Part shown: piece after piece, positions 35,402 through 43,938 of the stretch
Layout of the letters: each line of letters begins with the position of its first letter
Position numbering within the stretch: position 1 is the first letter of the stretch
Source of the DNA: Gloeotrichia echinulata CP02
GTDB lineage: Bacteria > Cyanobacteriota > Cyanobacteriia > Cyanobacteriales > Nostocaceae
Assembly (NCBI GenBank): GCA_038087035.1
Contig: CP051187.1
Coordinates: 1,986,501 to 2,050,500 of the forward strand
Direction of reading: 5' to 3'
DNA length: 64,000 nucleotides
The notes under the pieces: model-generated
Told to the model about the DNA's origin: nothing
Database searches by the model: none
What the model saw: only the letters and a program-made list of their open reading frames with translations
Program-made: the position numbers and the translations under genes

Positions 35402-36334
35402 GTGAATATTGCCAATATGAATTTTCCCCACTTGCGGGGTTATCTAGAATTAATGCGCCCTGCTAACATTGTAACTGCTTGGGCTGATATTCTGGTTGGC
35501 TTTGCCGCCTCTGGTTCTGGGTTAATTATTGCTGACTTAATTAATAAAGAAGCAACTTATGTCAGCTTGATTCCCTTAGCCTGGTTGTTATTAGCTACTA
35601 CCGGATTATATGGCGGTGGGATAGTTTTTAATGATGTTTTTGATGCAGAACTCGATGCTAAAGAACGTCCAACAAGAGCAATTCCTAGCAATCGCGTGTC
35701 TCGTCAAAATGCTACTATATTGGGAATAATATTATTGTGTATTGGCATTACTGCAGCCGCCCAAGTTTCGTGGTTGAGTGCAGTCATTGCTATCATCATC
35801 ACATTTGCGGCTTTGTTGTATGATGCTCAAAGCAAACATCATTCCTTTTTTGGCCCTCTAAATATGGGTTTGTGTCGTGGCAGTAATTTATTATTAGGTG
35901 TAAGCGTCATCCCAGGAATGGTGTGGGAACGTTGGTATTTAGCGCTGATTCCTGTTTTGTATATCGCGGCGATTACTGCAATTAGTCAGGGTGAAGTTCA
36001 TGGAGGTAAAAAAATTACAGGAATACTCGCAGTATTATTAATTTTAATCGTCCTGACTGCAGTTTTAGCCTTGGGAATGTTCACAGACTATACAGCTATA
36101 GCAGCATTACCATTCGCGATTTTATTAAGTATTCGAGTCTTACCCGTTTTTATCATAGCTGCCCTGGAACCAATTCCTGAAAAAATCAGAACTGCGGTGA
36201 AAGCAGGTGTCTTATCTCTAATTGTCTTGGATGCAACAATGGCCTCTGGTTTCGCTGGTTGGTATTATGGTTTATTAGTCTTAATTCTGCTACCGCTTTC
36301 AATGGCATTAGCAAAATTATTCGCTGTGACTTAA
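35402..36334 (+). CDS. eboC: UbiA-family prenyltransferase-like membrane protein EboC
   Basis: A 310-residue integral membrane protein with about eight or nine hydrophobic segments. The UbiA signatures are present: first Asp motif FNDVFDAELDAKERPTRAIP and second region LLYDAQSKHHSFFGP with NMGLCRGSNLLLG. It should transfer a prenyl or similar hydrophobic group to an aromatic or polyol acceptor in the membrane. The start is GTG, supported by AAGGAGAT six bases upstream; the in-frame ATG five codons on has no such site. Only nine bases separate it from eboE, so the two are surely co-transcribed. Confidence 0.9.
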   Translation: MNIANMNFPHLRGYLELMRPANIVTAWADILVGFAASGSGLIIADLINKEATYVSLIPLAWLLLATTGLYGGGIVFNDVFDAELDAKERPTRAIPSNRVSRQNATILGIILLCIGITAAAQVSWLSAVIAIIITFAALLYDAQSKHHSFFGPLNMGLCRGSNLLLGVSVIPGMVWERWYLALIPVLYIAAITAISQGEVHGGKKITGILAVLLILIVLTAVLALGMFTDYTAIAALPFAILLSIRVLPVFIIAALEPIPEKIRTAVKAGVLSLIVLDATMASGFAGWYYGLLVLILLPLSMALAKLFAVT

Positions 36335-36343
36335 AATTAAAAT

Positions 36344-37570
36344 ATGAAGATTACAAGAAACCGCAACTTACACCTAACTTATTGTACCAATATTCATCCT
36401 GGGGAAACTTGGAAAGAAGTTTTAGCTAATTTACAAAAGTATATTCCCACTCTCAAATCAAGATTATCACCCGATGAACTTTTCGGCATTGGATTGAGAT
36501 TAGCAGATTTAGCCGCAAGAGAACTTTTAGAAAGTGATAATTTAGCTCAATTTAAACACTGGTTAATTCAAGAAAATCTATATGTTTTTACCTTAAATGG
36601 ATTTCCTTATGGCGGATTTCATCGACAAGTTGTCAAAGACGAAGTTTATGCACCAGATTGGTCAAAAATAGAACGTGTAGATTATACACTGCGGTTACTC
36701 AAAATTTTAGAAACTCTATTACCAGAAGGTATTGATGGGGGAATTTCTACAGTACCTTTATCATATAAAATTTGGTGGAAACAAGATAAAGAAGCTGGTG
36801 AGATAGTTTTCAAAACAAGCTGTCTACACATAGCATTAATTGTCGCCGAAATGATTCGCATTCACGAAACGACAGGAAAACTACTGCATTTGGATTTGGA
36901 ACCTGAGCCTGATGGATTAATTGAGAATACCTCAGAAGTAATCGATTTCTTTCAAGATTATTTATTACCTATCGCTGGTACAGATTTAGCAGATAAATTA
37001 AATATTTCCCAGCAATTGGCGGAAAAATACTTGCTAGAACATATCAGAATTTGCTATGATACATGCCATTTTGCGGTAGAATATGAAGACCCAGCATCTG
37101 TATTTACTCGGTTGCAATCAGCCGGAATAAAAATTGGTAAAATTCAAATAAGTGCAGCAATTAAAGTTAACTTACCTACAGAAATTGAGCAACGTCGTTT
37201 GATATTTCAGCGATTACATCCCTTTGCAGATTCCACCTATCTTCACCAAGTAATAGAACGTCGCCCTGATGGTGAACTTTATCACTATCCTGACTTAATT
37301 ACTGCATTACCACAATTAGAACAGTCTTTAGCTGAAGAATGGCGGACTCACTTCCATATTCCCATTTTTATTAGTGATTATCAACTTTTGCAGTCTACGC
37401 AAGATGATATTGTTACTGCTTTAAATCTCGTGCAAAAAAATCAAGCTTGTCAACATTTAGAAATTGAAACTTATACTTGGGATATATTACCACCAGAAAT
37501 GAAAATAGATTTGCTAACTTCAATTCAGCGAGAATATGAGTGGGTATTGTCAACAATAGCCACCAATTAA
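36344..37570 (+). CDS. eboE: EboE, xylose-isomerase-like TIM-barrel protein
   Basis: A 408-residue soluble protein opening with LHLTYCTNIHPGETWKEVLA, the EboE hallmark, and with barrel segments LLHLDLEPEPDGLIENT (Glu ligand), RICYDTCHFAVEYEDP (Asp, His) and HFHIPIFISDYQLLQST, which resemble the metal-binding positions of sugar isomerases of the xylose isomerase-like fold. Biochemical role unknown; in Nostoc the cluster is needed for scytonemin precursor export. Follows eboC after nine bases; a repeat element separates it from eboF. Confidence 0.9.
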   Translation: MKITRNRNLHLTYCTNIHPGETWKEVLANLQKYIPTLKSRLSPDELFGIGLRLADLAARELLESDNLAQFKHWLIQENLYVFTLNGFPYGGFHRQVVKDEVYAPDWSKIERVDYTLRLLKILETLLPEGIDGGISTVPLSYKIWWKQDKEAGEIVFKTSCLHIALIVAEMIRIHETTGKLLHLDLEPEPDGLIENTSEVIDFFQDYLLPIAGTDLADKLNISQQLAEKYLLEHIRICYDTCHFAVEYEDPASVFTRLQSAGIKIGKIQISAAIKVNLPTEIEQRRLIFQRLHPFADSTYLHQVIERRPDGELYHYPDLITALPQLEQSLAEEWRTHFHIPIFISDYQLLQSTQDDIVTALNLVQKNQACQHLEIETYTWDILPPEMKIDLLTSIQREYEWVLSTIATN

Positions 37571-37602
37571 GAGGTTGTTTATCAAGTAAAAATAAAATTC
37601 TT

Positions 37603-37716
37603 GTAGGGTGTGTTAGGCGCATATTTCGATATGATTTGTCACGAAAAATATGACATGAGCGCCTAACGCACCGTGTTATTTAGCGGTGCGTTAGGCTAAA
37701 GCCGTAACACACCCTA
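37603..37716. repeat. Inverted-repeat element, GTAGGG...CCCTAC family, between eboE and eboF
   Basis: GTAGGGTGTGTTAGGCG at the left is mirrored by CGTAACACACCCTAC at the right, with internal inverted units GCGCCTAACGCACC / GGTGCGTTAGGC. The element may form a strong hairpin in the middle of the ebo transcript. Confidence 0.7.
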
Positions 37717-37782
37717 CTGAAGATTTACTTGATAAATGGTCTCTAAGCAGGGATAAAAATCAAAAATCAAAACAAAAAAAAT

Positions 37783-39156
37783 ATGCAAAAAACAGTAGTT
37801 ATAAATGTCGTAGGATTAACATCCAGTTTATTAGGTGAACACACGCCGTTTTTGTCATCTTGGGCGGCTAAAGGGGAAATAGTCCCAATTAAACCGATAT
37901 TACCTGCGGTGACTTGTTCTGTTCAGGCTACTTATTTAACAGGAAAATGGCCTAATGAACATGGAATTGTGGGTAATGGTTGGTATTTTCGAGATGAATG
38001 TGAGGTGAAGTTCTGGAGACAATCTAATAAACTAGTAGAGGCTCCTAAAATTTGGGAAATAGCTAAATCTATTGACCCTAATTTTACTTGTGCCAACTTA
38101 TTTTGGTGGTACAATATGTATTCATCGGTGGATTATGCGATTACACCGCGTCCCATGTATCCAGCAGATGGTAGAAAAATACCGGATATTTATACTAAAC
38201 CTGCTGAGGTGCGATCGCCAATCCAATCTGATCTTAATCAATTCCCACTATTCAATTTTTGGGGACCAAATACTTCAATTACTGCTAGTCAATGGATTGC
38301 AAATTCAGCCAAATGGATTGAAGAACGCTATAGCCCTACACTCTCACTGGTTTATCTCCCGCACTTGGATTACTGCTTACAGCGATTTGGCTTAGATGAA
38401 CAGCAAATTCAAGGAGATTTACAGGAAATTGATGCAGTTTGTGGGGATTTAATTACTTATTATGAAGCACGCAATACACAGGTAATTGTCCTTTCTGAGT
38501 ATGGCATTACCCCAGTTTCCCAACCTATACATTTGAACCGCATACTCCGGGAAAATGGTTTAATTGCTGTGCGCGAGGAATTGGGACGAGAGCTACTCGA
38601 TCCTGGTGCAAGTATAGCATTTGCTGTTGCCGATCACCAAGTTGCTCATATATATGTTAATGACCCGGCGTATATTTCTCAAGTTCGCTCACTTTTAGAA
38701 GGGGTTGGAGGGGTGGCTGAGGTATTAGATAAACAGGAGCAGCAAGCCTATCATATCAATCATGATAGATCAGGAGAATTAGTGGCGATCGCCCAGCCAG
38801 ATGCTTGGTTTACATATTACTACTGGCTAGATGATAATCAAGCCCCTGATTTTTCGAGAACTGTAGATATTCACCGCAAACCTGGTTACGATCCTGTAGA
38901 ACTTTTTCTCGATCCCCAATTGAAGTTTCCGCAAGGAAAAATTGCTCTGACGTTACTGAAAAAACAACTGGGTTTTCGCTATTTAATGGAGGTAATTCCT
39001 CTGGATGCTTCTCTAGTGCGTGGTTCTCATGGTGGTATTAGCAGTAACCCTGATAAAGGAGCGATATTTATCACTCATCAAAATCATTTAGTTGATACCA
39101 ATATCATTGAGGCGACGGATGTTTGCTCATTAATTCTCAGACATTTGGGTACTTGA
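37783..39156 (+). CDS. eboF: EboF, type I phosphodiesterase / nucleotide pyrophosphatase family
   Basis: A 457-residue member of the alkaline-phosphatase superfamily. Segments: KTVVINVVGLTSSLLGEHTP at the N terminus, nucleophile Thr region LPAVTCSVQATYLTGKWPNE, metal-site HGIVGNG, LVYLPHLDYCLQRFG, and the late metal-binding RGSHGGISSNPDKGAIFITH. No signal peptide is evident, so it is placed in the cytoplasm. It is the last gene of the ebo cluster. Substrate unknown. Confidence 0.9.
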   Translation: MQKTVVINVVGLTSSLLGEHTPFLSSWAAKGEIVPIKPILPAVTCSVQATYLTGKWPNEHGIVGNGWYFRDECEVKFWRQSNKLVEAPKIWEIAKSIDPNFTCANLFWWYNMYSSVDYAITPRPMYPADGRKIPDIYTKPAEVRSPIQSDLNQFPLFNFWGPNTSITASQWIANSAKWIEERYSPTLSLVYLPHLDYCLQRFGLDEQQIQGDLQEIDAVCGDLITYYEARNTQVIVLSEYGITPVSQPIHLNRILRENGLIAVREELGRELLDPGASIAFAVADHQVAHIYVNDPAYISQVRSLLEGVGGVAEVLDKQEQQAYHINHDRSGELVAIAQPDAWFTYYYWLDDNQAPDFSRTVDIHRKPGYDPVELFLDPQLKFPQGKIALTLLKKQLGFRYLMEVIPLDASLVRGSHGGISSNPDKGAIFITHQNHLVDTNIIEATDVCSLILRHLGT

Positions 39157-39389
39157 GATTAAGGGAGTAGCGAAAAATAAATTATAGCGTTTCCCGACAA
39201 GTACACCCGTAGGGGCACGGCAATGCCGTGCCCCTACACCTCGCGATATAATTTTGTAGCTGCCTTCTTTGCAGGTAAGCACCATATTTGCTCTCATTGG
39301 CGGTGCCGTATAGGCTATAAAGCACCCTACCATTGATTTGCTTTCTCATTTTGGTATTTTGAGCAAGCAAAATGACATATTGCTTACTC
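39157..39389. repeat. Degraded copy of the TA-type miniature element and palindrome
   Basis: 39184-39260 resembles the element at 28464: TATAGCGTTTCCC at the left, the palindrome GTAGGGGCACGGCA/TGCCGTGCCCCTAC (39210-39237) and TCGCGATATAATTTTGTAG after it; the right inverted repeat is not clear. No gene is seen in this stretch. Confidence 0.55.
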
Positions 39390-39638
39390 ATTTTGCTTGA
39401 TTGCTTACTCATTTCGGTAGATCACGCAATCATTTTGGTGTTTGATGCAGGCTCTCAAGCATATTAACTTCTCATTTTGCTTGATTGCTTACTCATTTCG
39501 GTAGATCACGCAATCATTTTGGTGTTTGATGCAGGCTCTCAAGCATATTAACTTCTCATTTTGCTTGATTGCTTACTCATTTCGGTGTTTGAGCCAAGCA
39601 AAATGCCTGATTGCTTTCTCAAAATGCCCTAACCGAAG
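39390..39638. repeat. 84-bp tandem repeat, about 2.4 copies
   Basis: A unit beginning ATTTTGCTTGATTGCTTACT starts at 39390, 39474 and 39558, an exact period of 84 bases; the third copy breaks off after CATTTCGGTGTTTGAG. Copies 1 and 2 look identical. The unit is built of shorter TTGCTT/CTCATTT motifs that also extend upstream to about 39340. No reading frame of note. Confidence 0.85.
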
Positions 39639-39834
39639 GGTTCTTGCGTACTTAGCGTGCTAAATATGTTGAAAAATAAGCTTGAAATCCTTGCTGGGAT
39701 AAGATGACAGCCATTATTTACTGCCTTTTAGGTCTGATGATTAAAATTTTGGCTATAAGCGCCTGTAAGCCTTGATTTTAAAACAAAGTTATCGACTGTA
39801 ATTAAAAATTTAGCACGTTAAGTACGCAAGAACC
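39639..39834. mobile_element. 196-bp miniature element with 27-bp terminal inverted repeats
   Basis: The left end GGTTCTTGCGTACTTAGCGT(GCTAAAT) and right end (ATTTAGC)ACGTTAAGTACGCAAGAACC are inverted copies with one mismatch over 27 bases. The interior (about 140 bases) has no coding capacity. This is the structure of a MITE mobilised by a transposase encoded elsewhere; none is in the window. Confidence 0.8.
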
Positions 39835-39902
39835 TTCCTTTGCGCCTTTGCGCCTTTGCGTGAGATATAAAAATGTGGTTCATTTACCTGAAAATCGCTG
39901 TA

Positions 39903-40151
39903 AGAACCATTCGTGATCGCTTGCTGAAGAATGAACGGCAAGCTATTCGGCTACTCAAACTCTATCAGAAAATTTGGCATCAGAAAAAGGTGGTTGCAGT
40001 TGATAGCTCAGAAGAAAAGGAATTGTTATTGTCAGGGTTAGTAGTCAAGCGACAGGAACATATAAAAGTCCACAATCGTATTTATCAATTGGTTTTTAAC
40101 GACAATTGGGTTGATCAGCTATTGCGTGGTTATGAAACGAAAGCTAGCTAA
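39903..40151 (+). pseudogene. C-terminal remnant of an AAA-like (AAA_35-type) protein
   Basis: The readable piece RTIRDRLLKNERQAIRLLKL, LLLSGLVVKRQEHIKVHNRI, YQLVFNDNWVDQLL is the end of the AAA-like domain found in large cyanobacterial conflict or signalling proteins, where a winged-helix part ends in NRIYQ-VF--WV. All upstream parts (P-loop and so on) are missing. The open frame starts at 39873 with MWFIYLKIAV, but those residues come from the end of the dispersed miniature element (GTGGTTCATTTACCTGAAAA), so the fusion is accidental. Confidence 0.7.
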
Positions 40152-40221
40152 CAAAATAGAATCAATATTTCCCAATTCTTCCTTGGCGATGGGGGAAGGG
40201 AAAGAACTCCCCTTCCTTCCA

Positions 40222-41241
40222 CTACCCTATCGACGCATAAGCAGGAAACACCTTGGCATTCTTGGCTTTAACATAGACGCGCTGATTTTGTTTGAGATCG
40301 AGTTGAGAGAACTGTTCGCGGCTGAGGAGAGCGTTAATTCTCTGTCCTAAATTTAACAGCAAGTCCACCCGAATCTCCCAACCCAAGTGAATAATATGTT
40401 CCACTTTCGCAGGTGTACCATGATCATCCGCCTGAGTTTGAATTACAATATCATGGGGGCGCAAAAACACCTGATCCGATGGTGAGACTGAAGAATTTTC
40501 TAATTGGATACCAGAGTTACCAGATAGCACATTCACAGGTCCAATAAAGCTCATTACAAAAGGTGTTGCTGGATGGTCATAAATTTCCGCTGGTGTACCT
40601 ACTTGTTCTACCCGACCTTTATTCATGACCACAATTTCATCCGCAACTTCCATTGCTTCTTCCTGGTCATGGGTAACAAATAAGGTCGTCACATTCACGC
40701 CTTCGTGCAGGTGTCGCAACCAAATCCGTAATTCTTTGCGGACTTTGGCATCCAAGGCACCAAAGGGTTCATCCAGCAACAAGATTTGTGGCTGAACTGC
40801 TAATGCTCTTGCTAATGCTACCCGTTGGCGTTGACCCCCAGACAGTTGCGAGGGATAGCGATCGCCCAGTCCTTGCAACTGCACCAAGTCCAAAAGTTCC
40901 TGCGCTCGCTGCTTAACCCTGTTTTTAGGCGCCTTGCGGAGTTCGAGAGCAAAACCAATATTCTCCCACACTGTCAGGTGCTTAAACAAGGCATACTGCT
41001 GAAACACAAACCCAATATGGCGTTCCTGCACCGACTTGTGGGTAGCATCTTCACCAGTTAGCAAGATTCTACCAGAGTCAGGGTTTTCTAACCCAGCAAT
41101 TATCCGCAGCAAGGTTGATTTTCCAGAGCCAGAAGGTCCTAACAGCGCCACCAATGAGCCAGTTTTAAACTCTAAGCTCACTTGGTCAACAGCACAAAAA
41201 GAACCAAATTGTTTAGAAATATTCTCAACTACAATACCCAT
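40222..41241 (-). CDS. cysA: Sulfate/thiosulfate ABC transporter ATP-binding protein
   Basis: From the ATG at 41241 the product is 339 residues, MGIVVENISKQFGSFCAVDQ, the normal CysA length. Walker A is LLGPSGSGKSTLLRI, the signature LSGGQRQRVALARAL, Walker B ILLLDEPFGALD, the H-loop FVTHDQEEA; a C-terminal TOBE-type region carries FVMSFIGPVNVLSG and VFLRPHDIVI. It would energise sulfate import with CysT/CysW and a binding protein, none of which is in the window. The 22 codons upstream (to 41307) are not needed. The CysR-like regulator is divergent, 68 bases away. Confidence 0.9.
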   Translation of the reverse strand: MGIVVENISKQFGSFCAVDQVSLEFKTGSLVALLGPSGSGKSTLLRIIAGLENPDSGRILLTGEDATHKSVQERHIGFVFQQYALFKHLTVWENIGFALELRKAPKNRVKQRAQELLDLVQLQGLGDRYPSQLSGGQRQRVALARALAVQPQILLLDEPFGALDAKVRKELRIWLRHLHEGVNVTTLFVTHDQEEAMEVADEIVVMNKGRVEQVGTPAEIYDHPATPFVMSFIGPVNVLSGNSGIQLENSSVSPSDQVFLRPHDIVIQTQADDHGTPAKVEHIIHLGWEIRVDLLLNLGQRINALLSREQFSQLDLKQNQRVYVKAKNAKVFPAYASIG

Positions 41242-41309
41242 AGCTTCTGAGAACCTGATATATTTATATACTACGGTTAGTTTATCGGAAAAAAGTATTA
41301 AATACAATA

Positions 41310-41897
41310 ATGTCTTTATACAAACCCTTGCACAATCAACACAGTAAAATTACTCAGAATATTTTTACACGGCGCTCATTCTTACCAGAACAGAATAATA
41401 GTCTCTGGAAAATTGAAACAGGTTTTGTCCGCACTTTCACTTATCTAGAGGATGGTACAACCGTCGCTTTAGGACTGTGGGGTTCGGGAGATATTGTCGG
41501 TAAAGTTTTATCCAGGTTAGAGCCATATCAAATGGAGTGTCTGACTAAAGTAGAGGCGACAATCTTACCTCTAGATGTGTGGGATCAACGTACAGAAACT
41601 TTGCTAGCACACATCCAACAGGCTGAAGAATTGATGGTGATTCGTAGCTATAAAAAAGTAGATACTATGCTGATCAAGTTATTGGCATGGTTATCTCAAA
41701 AATTTGGCTCAGAAGTTGACCAAGGACGTTTAATCGATATGCGTCTGACTCATGAAGACCTGGCAGAAATGCTTGGTTCCACGCGAGTGACCGTCACTCG
41801 CATCCTGGGGCAATTTGAGCAAGAAGGCTTAATTGAGCGTCTTTCTTTGCATAGAATTATACTGAAAGAAGAAGATATTTGGTACTATGAAATTTAG
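41310..41897 (+). CDS. Crp/Fnr-family regulator, CysR-like
   Basis: A 195-residue regulator with a short effector domain (EQNNSLWKIETGFVRTFTYL; TTVALGLWGSGDIVGKVLS) and a C-terminal winged helix (MRLTHEDLAEMLGSTRVTVT followed by RILGQFEQEGLIE). It lacks residues obvious for cAMP binding. Position divergent from cysA strongly suggests the CysR group, which activates sulfate-transport genes in Synechococcus; assignment is by context. Its target site is probably in the 68-base spacer (41242-41309). Confidence 0.85.
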   Translation: MSLYKPLHNQHSKITQNIFTRRSFLPEQNNSLWKIETGFVRTFTYLEDGTTVALGLWGSGDIVGKVLSRLEPYQMECLTKVEATILPLDVWDQRTETLLAHIQQAEELMVIRSYKKVDTMLIKLLAWLSQKFGSEVDQGRLIDMRLTHEDLAEMLGSTRVTVTRILGQFEQEGLIERLSLHRIILKEEDIWYYEI

Positions 41898-42464
41898 GCA
41901 ATTTTAATAATACCAACCATCACAATCAAGCAATTTTGGATTTTAGCTTAAACAAAAATTCATCCCACACTCACTCGAATCAGTGTGGGATAGCTTGGGG
42001 ATTTTAAATTGACGATAGCGTTGGGTCCGCGTCTGTCTACGACACGCTCCGCGTAAAGCCTGCGGTATAGCTCCGCTTACGCCTAGCGTCCCGCACTTAA
42101 CGTAGAGAAGCCTGCATTCAGATCTTCTACTCGGTGTTAAGTTGATGATCTTAATTTTAGACTTGACATCGGTTATCATTCATGCATTTAAATTTTGCTA
42201 AATCTTATACATGTTTCTAGGGTTTTGCCAAGAACCACAAATCTGGTGTGAAAAATTCCCAAAAATATCTTAACCTAAATTTGTACCAATTTTAACTTAA
42301 TCTTTGCTAATGCTGTAAGCGTTAATAAGAAGATTGTAAAGTCACTATGCTAAAATATGAAATTTGATTGGGGTTTAGATGTACCAATTCCATCAACCCA
42401 GAGCCAAAATCCAAATCGGAGGCTCTTATAAGTTGCTATTCAATACGTTAAGGATGATAAATTC
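41898..42464. other. Intergenic region with a strong hairpin and a palindromic repeat cluster
   Basis: 41962-41991 is a near-perfect hairpin (ATCCCACACT / AGTGTGGGAT), suitable as a transcript end for the cysR-like gene, though followed by only a weak T stretch on the plus strand. 42020-42115 holds GCG-rich cyanobacterial repeats (CGACACGCTCCGCGTAAAGC, inverted relative to the copy near 53530-53600). Nothing else is seen up to 42464. Confidence 0.6.
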
Positions 42465-42521
42465 ATGAAACCGCAACTGCCCAAATTCAGTACATTCTGG
42501 GCAAAAAGAATTATGGCATAG
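42465..42521 (+). CDS. Possible 18-residue open frame upstream of the desaturase-like gene
   Basis: MKPQLPKFSTFWAKRIMA, with AAGGATGAT placed seven bases before the ATG, a good ribosome binding site. It is too short to identify. It could be a leader peptide, a small membrane-associated peptide or chance. Confidence 0.25.
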   Translation: MKPQLPKFSTFWAKRIMA

Positions 42522-42731
42522 ATCCAAAATATGCATAGATGCGAAACATCGGAGTATACTACTTTGAGGGGTTTTCTAGGCAGCGTGTTAAAAAGATAAT
42601 TTCGAGATGTGGCTTCCACAGTTGTATCAATTGCTGTCCTATCGAAGTAAGTGACCGTAGCATCTACATACCTAGCATGATATATGCATTTTTTTTCTTT
42701 GGAGTTTTCTTACTAAGCTTGAGGAGTACAA

Positions 42732-43232
42732 ATGCTTGAGGCTATCGCTGTTGCTTGGCTATTACTGTTTTTTGGCGATTTCCTTTCAACCTTCGTTTAC
42801 CACGTACCTGAACATGTTTTTGGTAGCCTCCACCTAAAAACGCACCACACCTGGAAAAAAGACTTCCGCCACTACGCCATTTTGACCTTAAATCCCCAAG
42901 TTCTATTAGATGGTATTTTGGGTGCCTTGCCTTATGTGCTAATGGCAATAGTTCTGTGGTCTTTTTCTCCCATCGGCGTCATCGCCGGACTACTTTTGGG
43001 TCAGTTTCATGTATGGTGGCGACACGTCAGTGTTTTGGATTGGCAAACTCCAAAGCCTATAAATGTTTTGTGTCAATTTTTATTCATTACAACTCCTGAA
43101 AGACATTGGCTACACCACCAAAAAACTAATCAGGGTTTTGGCGATATTTTCACATTCTTTGAACAACCGTCACTAGTCTGGTTACGCTGGCTACGCCTGC
43201 TCAGGATTCATTTCCGGTACTCTCGCATCTAG
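42732..43232 (+). CDS. Fatty-acid hydroxylase / sterol-desaturase-fold membrane protein
   Basis: A 166-residue membrane protein with the histidine boxes of the superfamily: HVPEH (about residue 26), HLKTHH (about 34-40) and ERHWLHH (about 120), plus FHVWWRH. Hydrophobic segments are near 3-20 and 60-95. The family uses a di-iron centre for hydroxylation or desaturation of lipids. TTGAGGAG lies seven bases before the ATG. It is shorter than most members but has all boxes. Substrate unknown. Confidence 0.8.
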   Translation: MLEAIAVAWLLLFFGDFLSTFVYHVPEHVFGSLHLKTHHTWKKDFRHYAILTLNPQVLLDGILGALPYVLMAIVLWSFSPIGVIAGLLLGQFHVWWRHVSVLDWQTPKPINVLCQFLFITTPERHWLHHQKTNQGFGDIFTFFEQPSLVWLRWLRLLRIHFRYSRI

Positions 43233-43280
43233 CCGAGGGATTCGCCAAGCCATAAAAACGTCTCTTTTCTTCGTGTTCTT

Positions 43281-43328
43281 CGTGCCTTCGTGGTTTAAAA
43301 ATCATTCATTTTTAACCACAAAGACACG
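43281..43328. terminator. Long hairpin after the desaturase-like gene
   Basis: CGTGCCTTCGTGGTTTAAAA(AT) and (ATT)TTTAACCACAAAGACACG form a stem of about 20 base pairs around a five-base loop. It lies about 50 bases beyond the stop codon. Similar TTCGTGGTT hairpins are common dispersed repeats in cyanobacteria, so a terminator role is likely but not certain. Confidence 0.5.
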
Positions 43329-43428
43329 AAAACCAACGCCGACACTGAAATACCAGTTGACAAAAATACCATTATCCACGCACCAGAGCCTATAGTAGAA
43401 ATTTAGGTGTGCATAATCTTTGCCAATA

Positions 43429-43862
43429 GTAGTCAGTAACCCAGCCCTAAAGGGACTGGGCTTGTAAGAGCAATCAAGCAAGCCGTACTGACCAGACCAC
43501 CCTGAGCGTAGTCTTATGGTAGCCGTTATTTGAGTCACGACACCCTGGAATGCGTAGCTAGTTCCCTGCCCTGTCGCTTGTGATTAAACAGTTCTAAGGT
43601 CACTGAAACAGTGTTGCAAGCCTAACAAGCTCTGATAACTGGTCGAAGCTAACATTACCCCGAAAGGGAGGCTCCTCGGAGCAACACATTATGCGTACAG
43701 AGTTGGGAAATTTGAATCGGTAATTGTCCCGTTGAAAGTACATCACAAAAGTACCCCGAATTTCCTAACTCCAAGGCGGTAATGAAAAAATATTCAAAAC
43801 GACTAAAGTCGCTCGTGTCGCTTCCCTCTCAGGGCTAAAGCCACTGAGTTTCCCGCATACCG
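43429..43862 (+). mobile_element. Orphan IscB-type (IS200/IS605 superfamily) element with omega-RNA-like interior, no iscB
   Basis: The left end has a hairpin CCCAGCCCTAAAGGGACTGGG followed by CTTGTAAGAG; the right end has CTCAGGGCTAAAGCCACTGAG followed by TTTCCCGCATACC. These are the paired terminal hairpins of IscB-type elements as I know them from cyanobacteria. Between them about 320 bases are structured and GC-richer than their surroundings. No iscB or tnpA is present; a truncated frame of 18 codons (43782-43838) directly behind AAGGCGG suggests iscB was deleted down to its start. Identity is from memory of such elements, not from a search. Confidence 0.55.
43460..43780 (+). ncRNA. Possible omega-RNA (HEARO-type) of the orphan IscB element
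   Basis: Internal inverted units include ACCCCGAAAGGGAGGCTCCTC region, and GAGTTGGGAAATTTGAATCG facing CCCCGAATTTCCTAACTC. Elements such as GACACCCTGGAATGCGTAGC and TCTGATAACTGGTCGAAGC recall the conserved core of HEARO RNAs that precede iscB. In IscB systems the RNA lies upstream of the gene and ends just before its ribosome binding site, as here. Its covariance fit was not tested. Confidence 0.45.
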
Positions 43863-43938
43863 TGAGGTTTTATGATTATCCCTACCAAAGCAATTACTGC
43901 TAAGTGCGATAGTTCCTGGTAAAAGTCAAATCAGTGTC

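Noticed and set aside
39390..39638. 84-bp repeat considered as CRISPR
   Set aside because: Whole 84-bp units are repeated without variable spacers and no cas gene is nearby.
42539..42739. 66-codon frame overlapping the start of the desaturase-like gene
   Set aside because: No ribosome binding site, unusual composition, and the clear GAGGAG site belongs to the gene at 42732.
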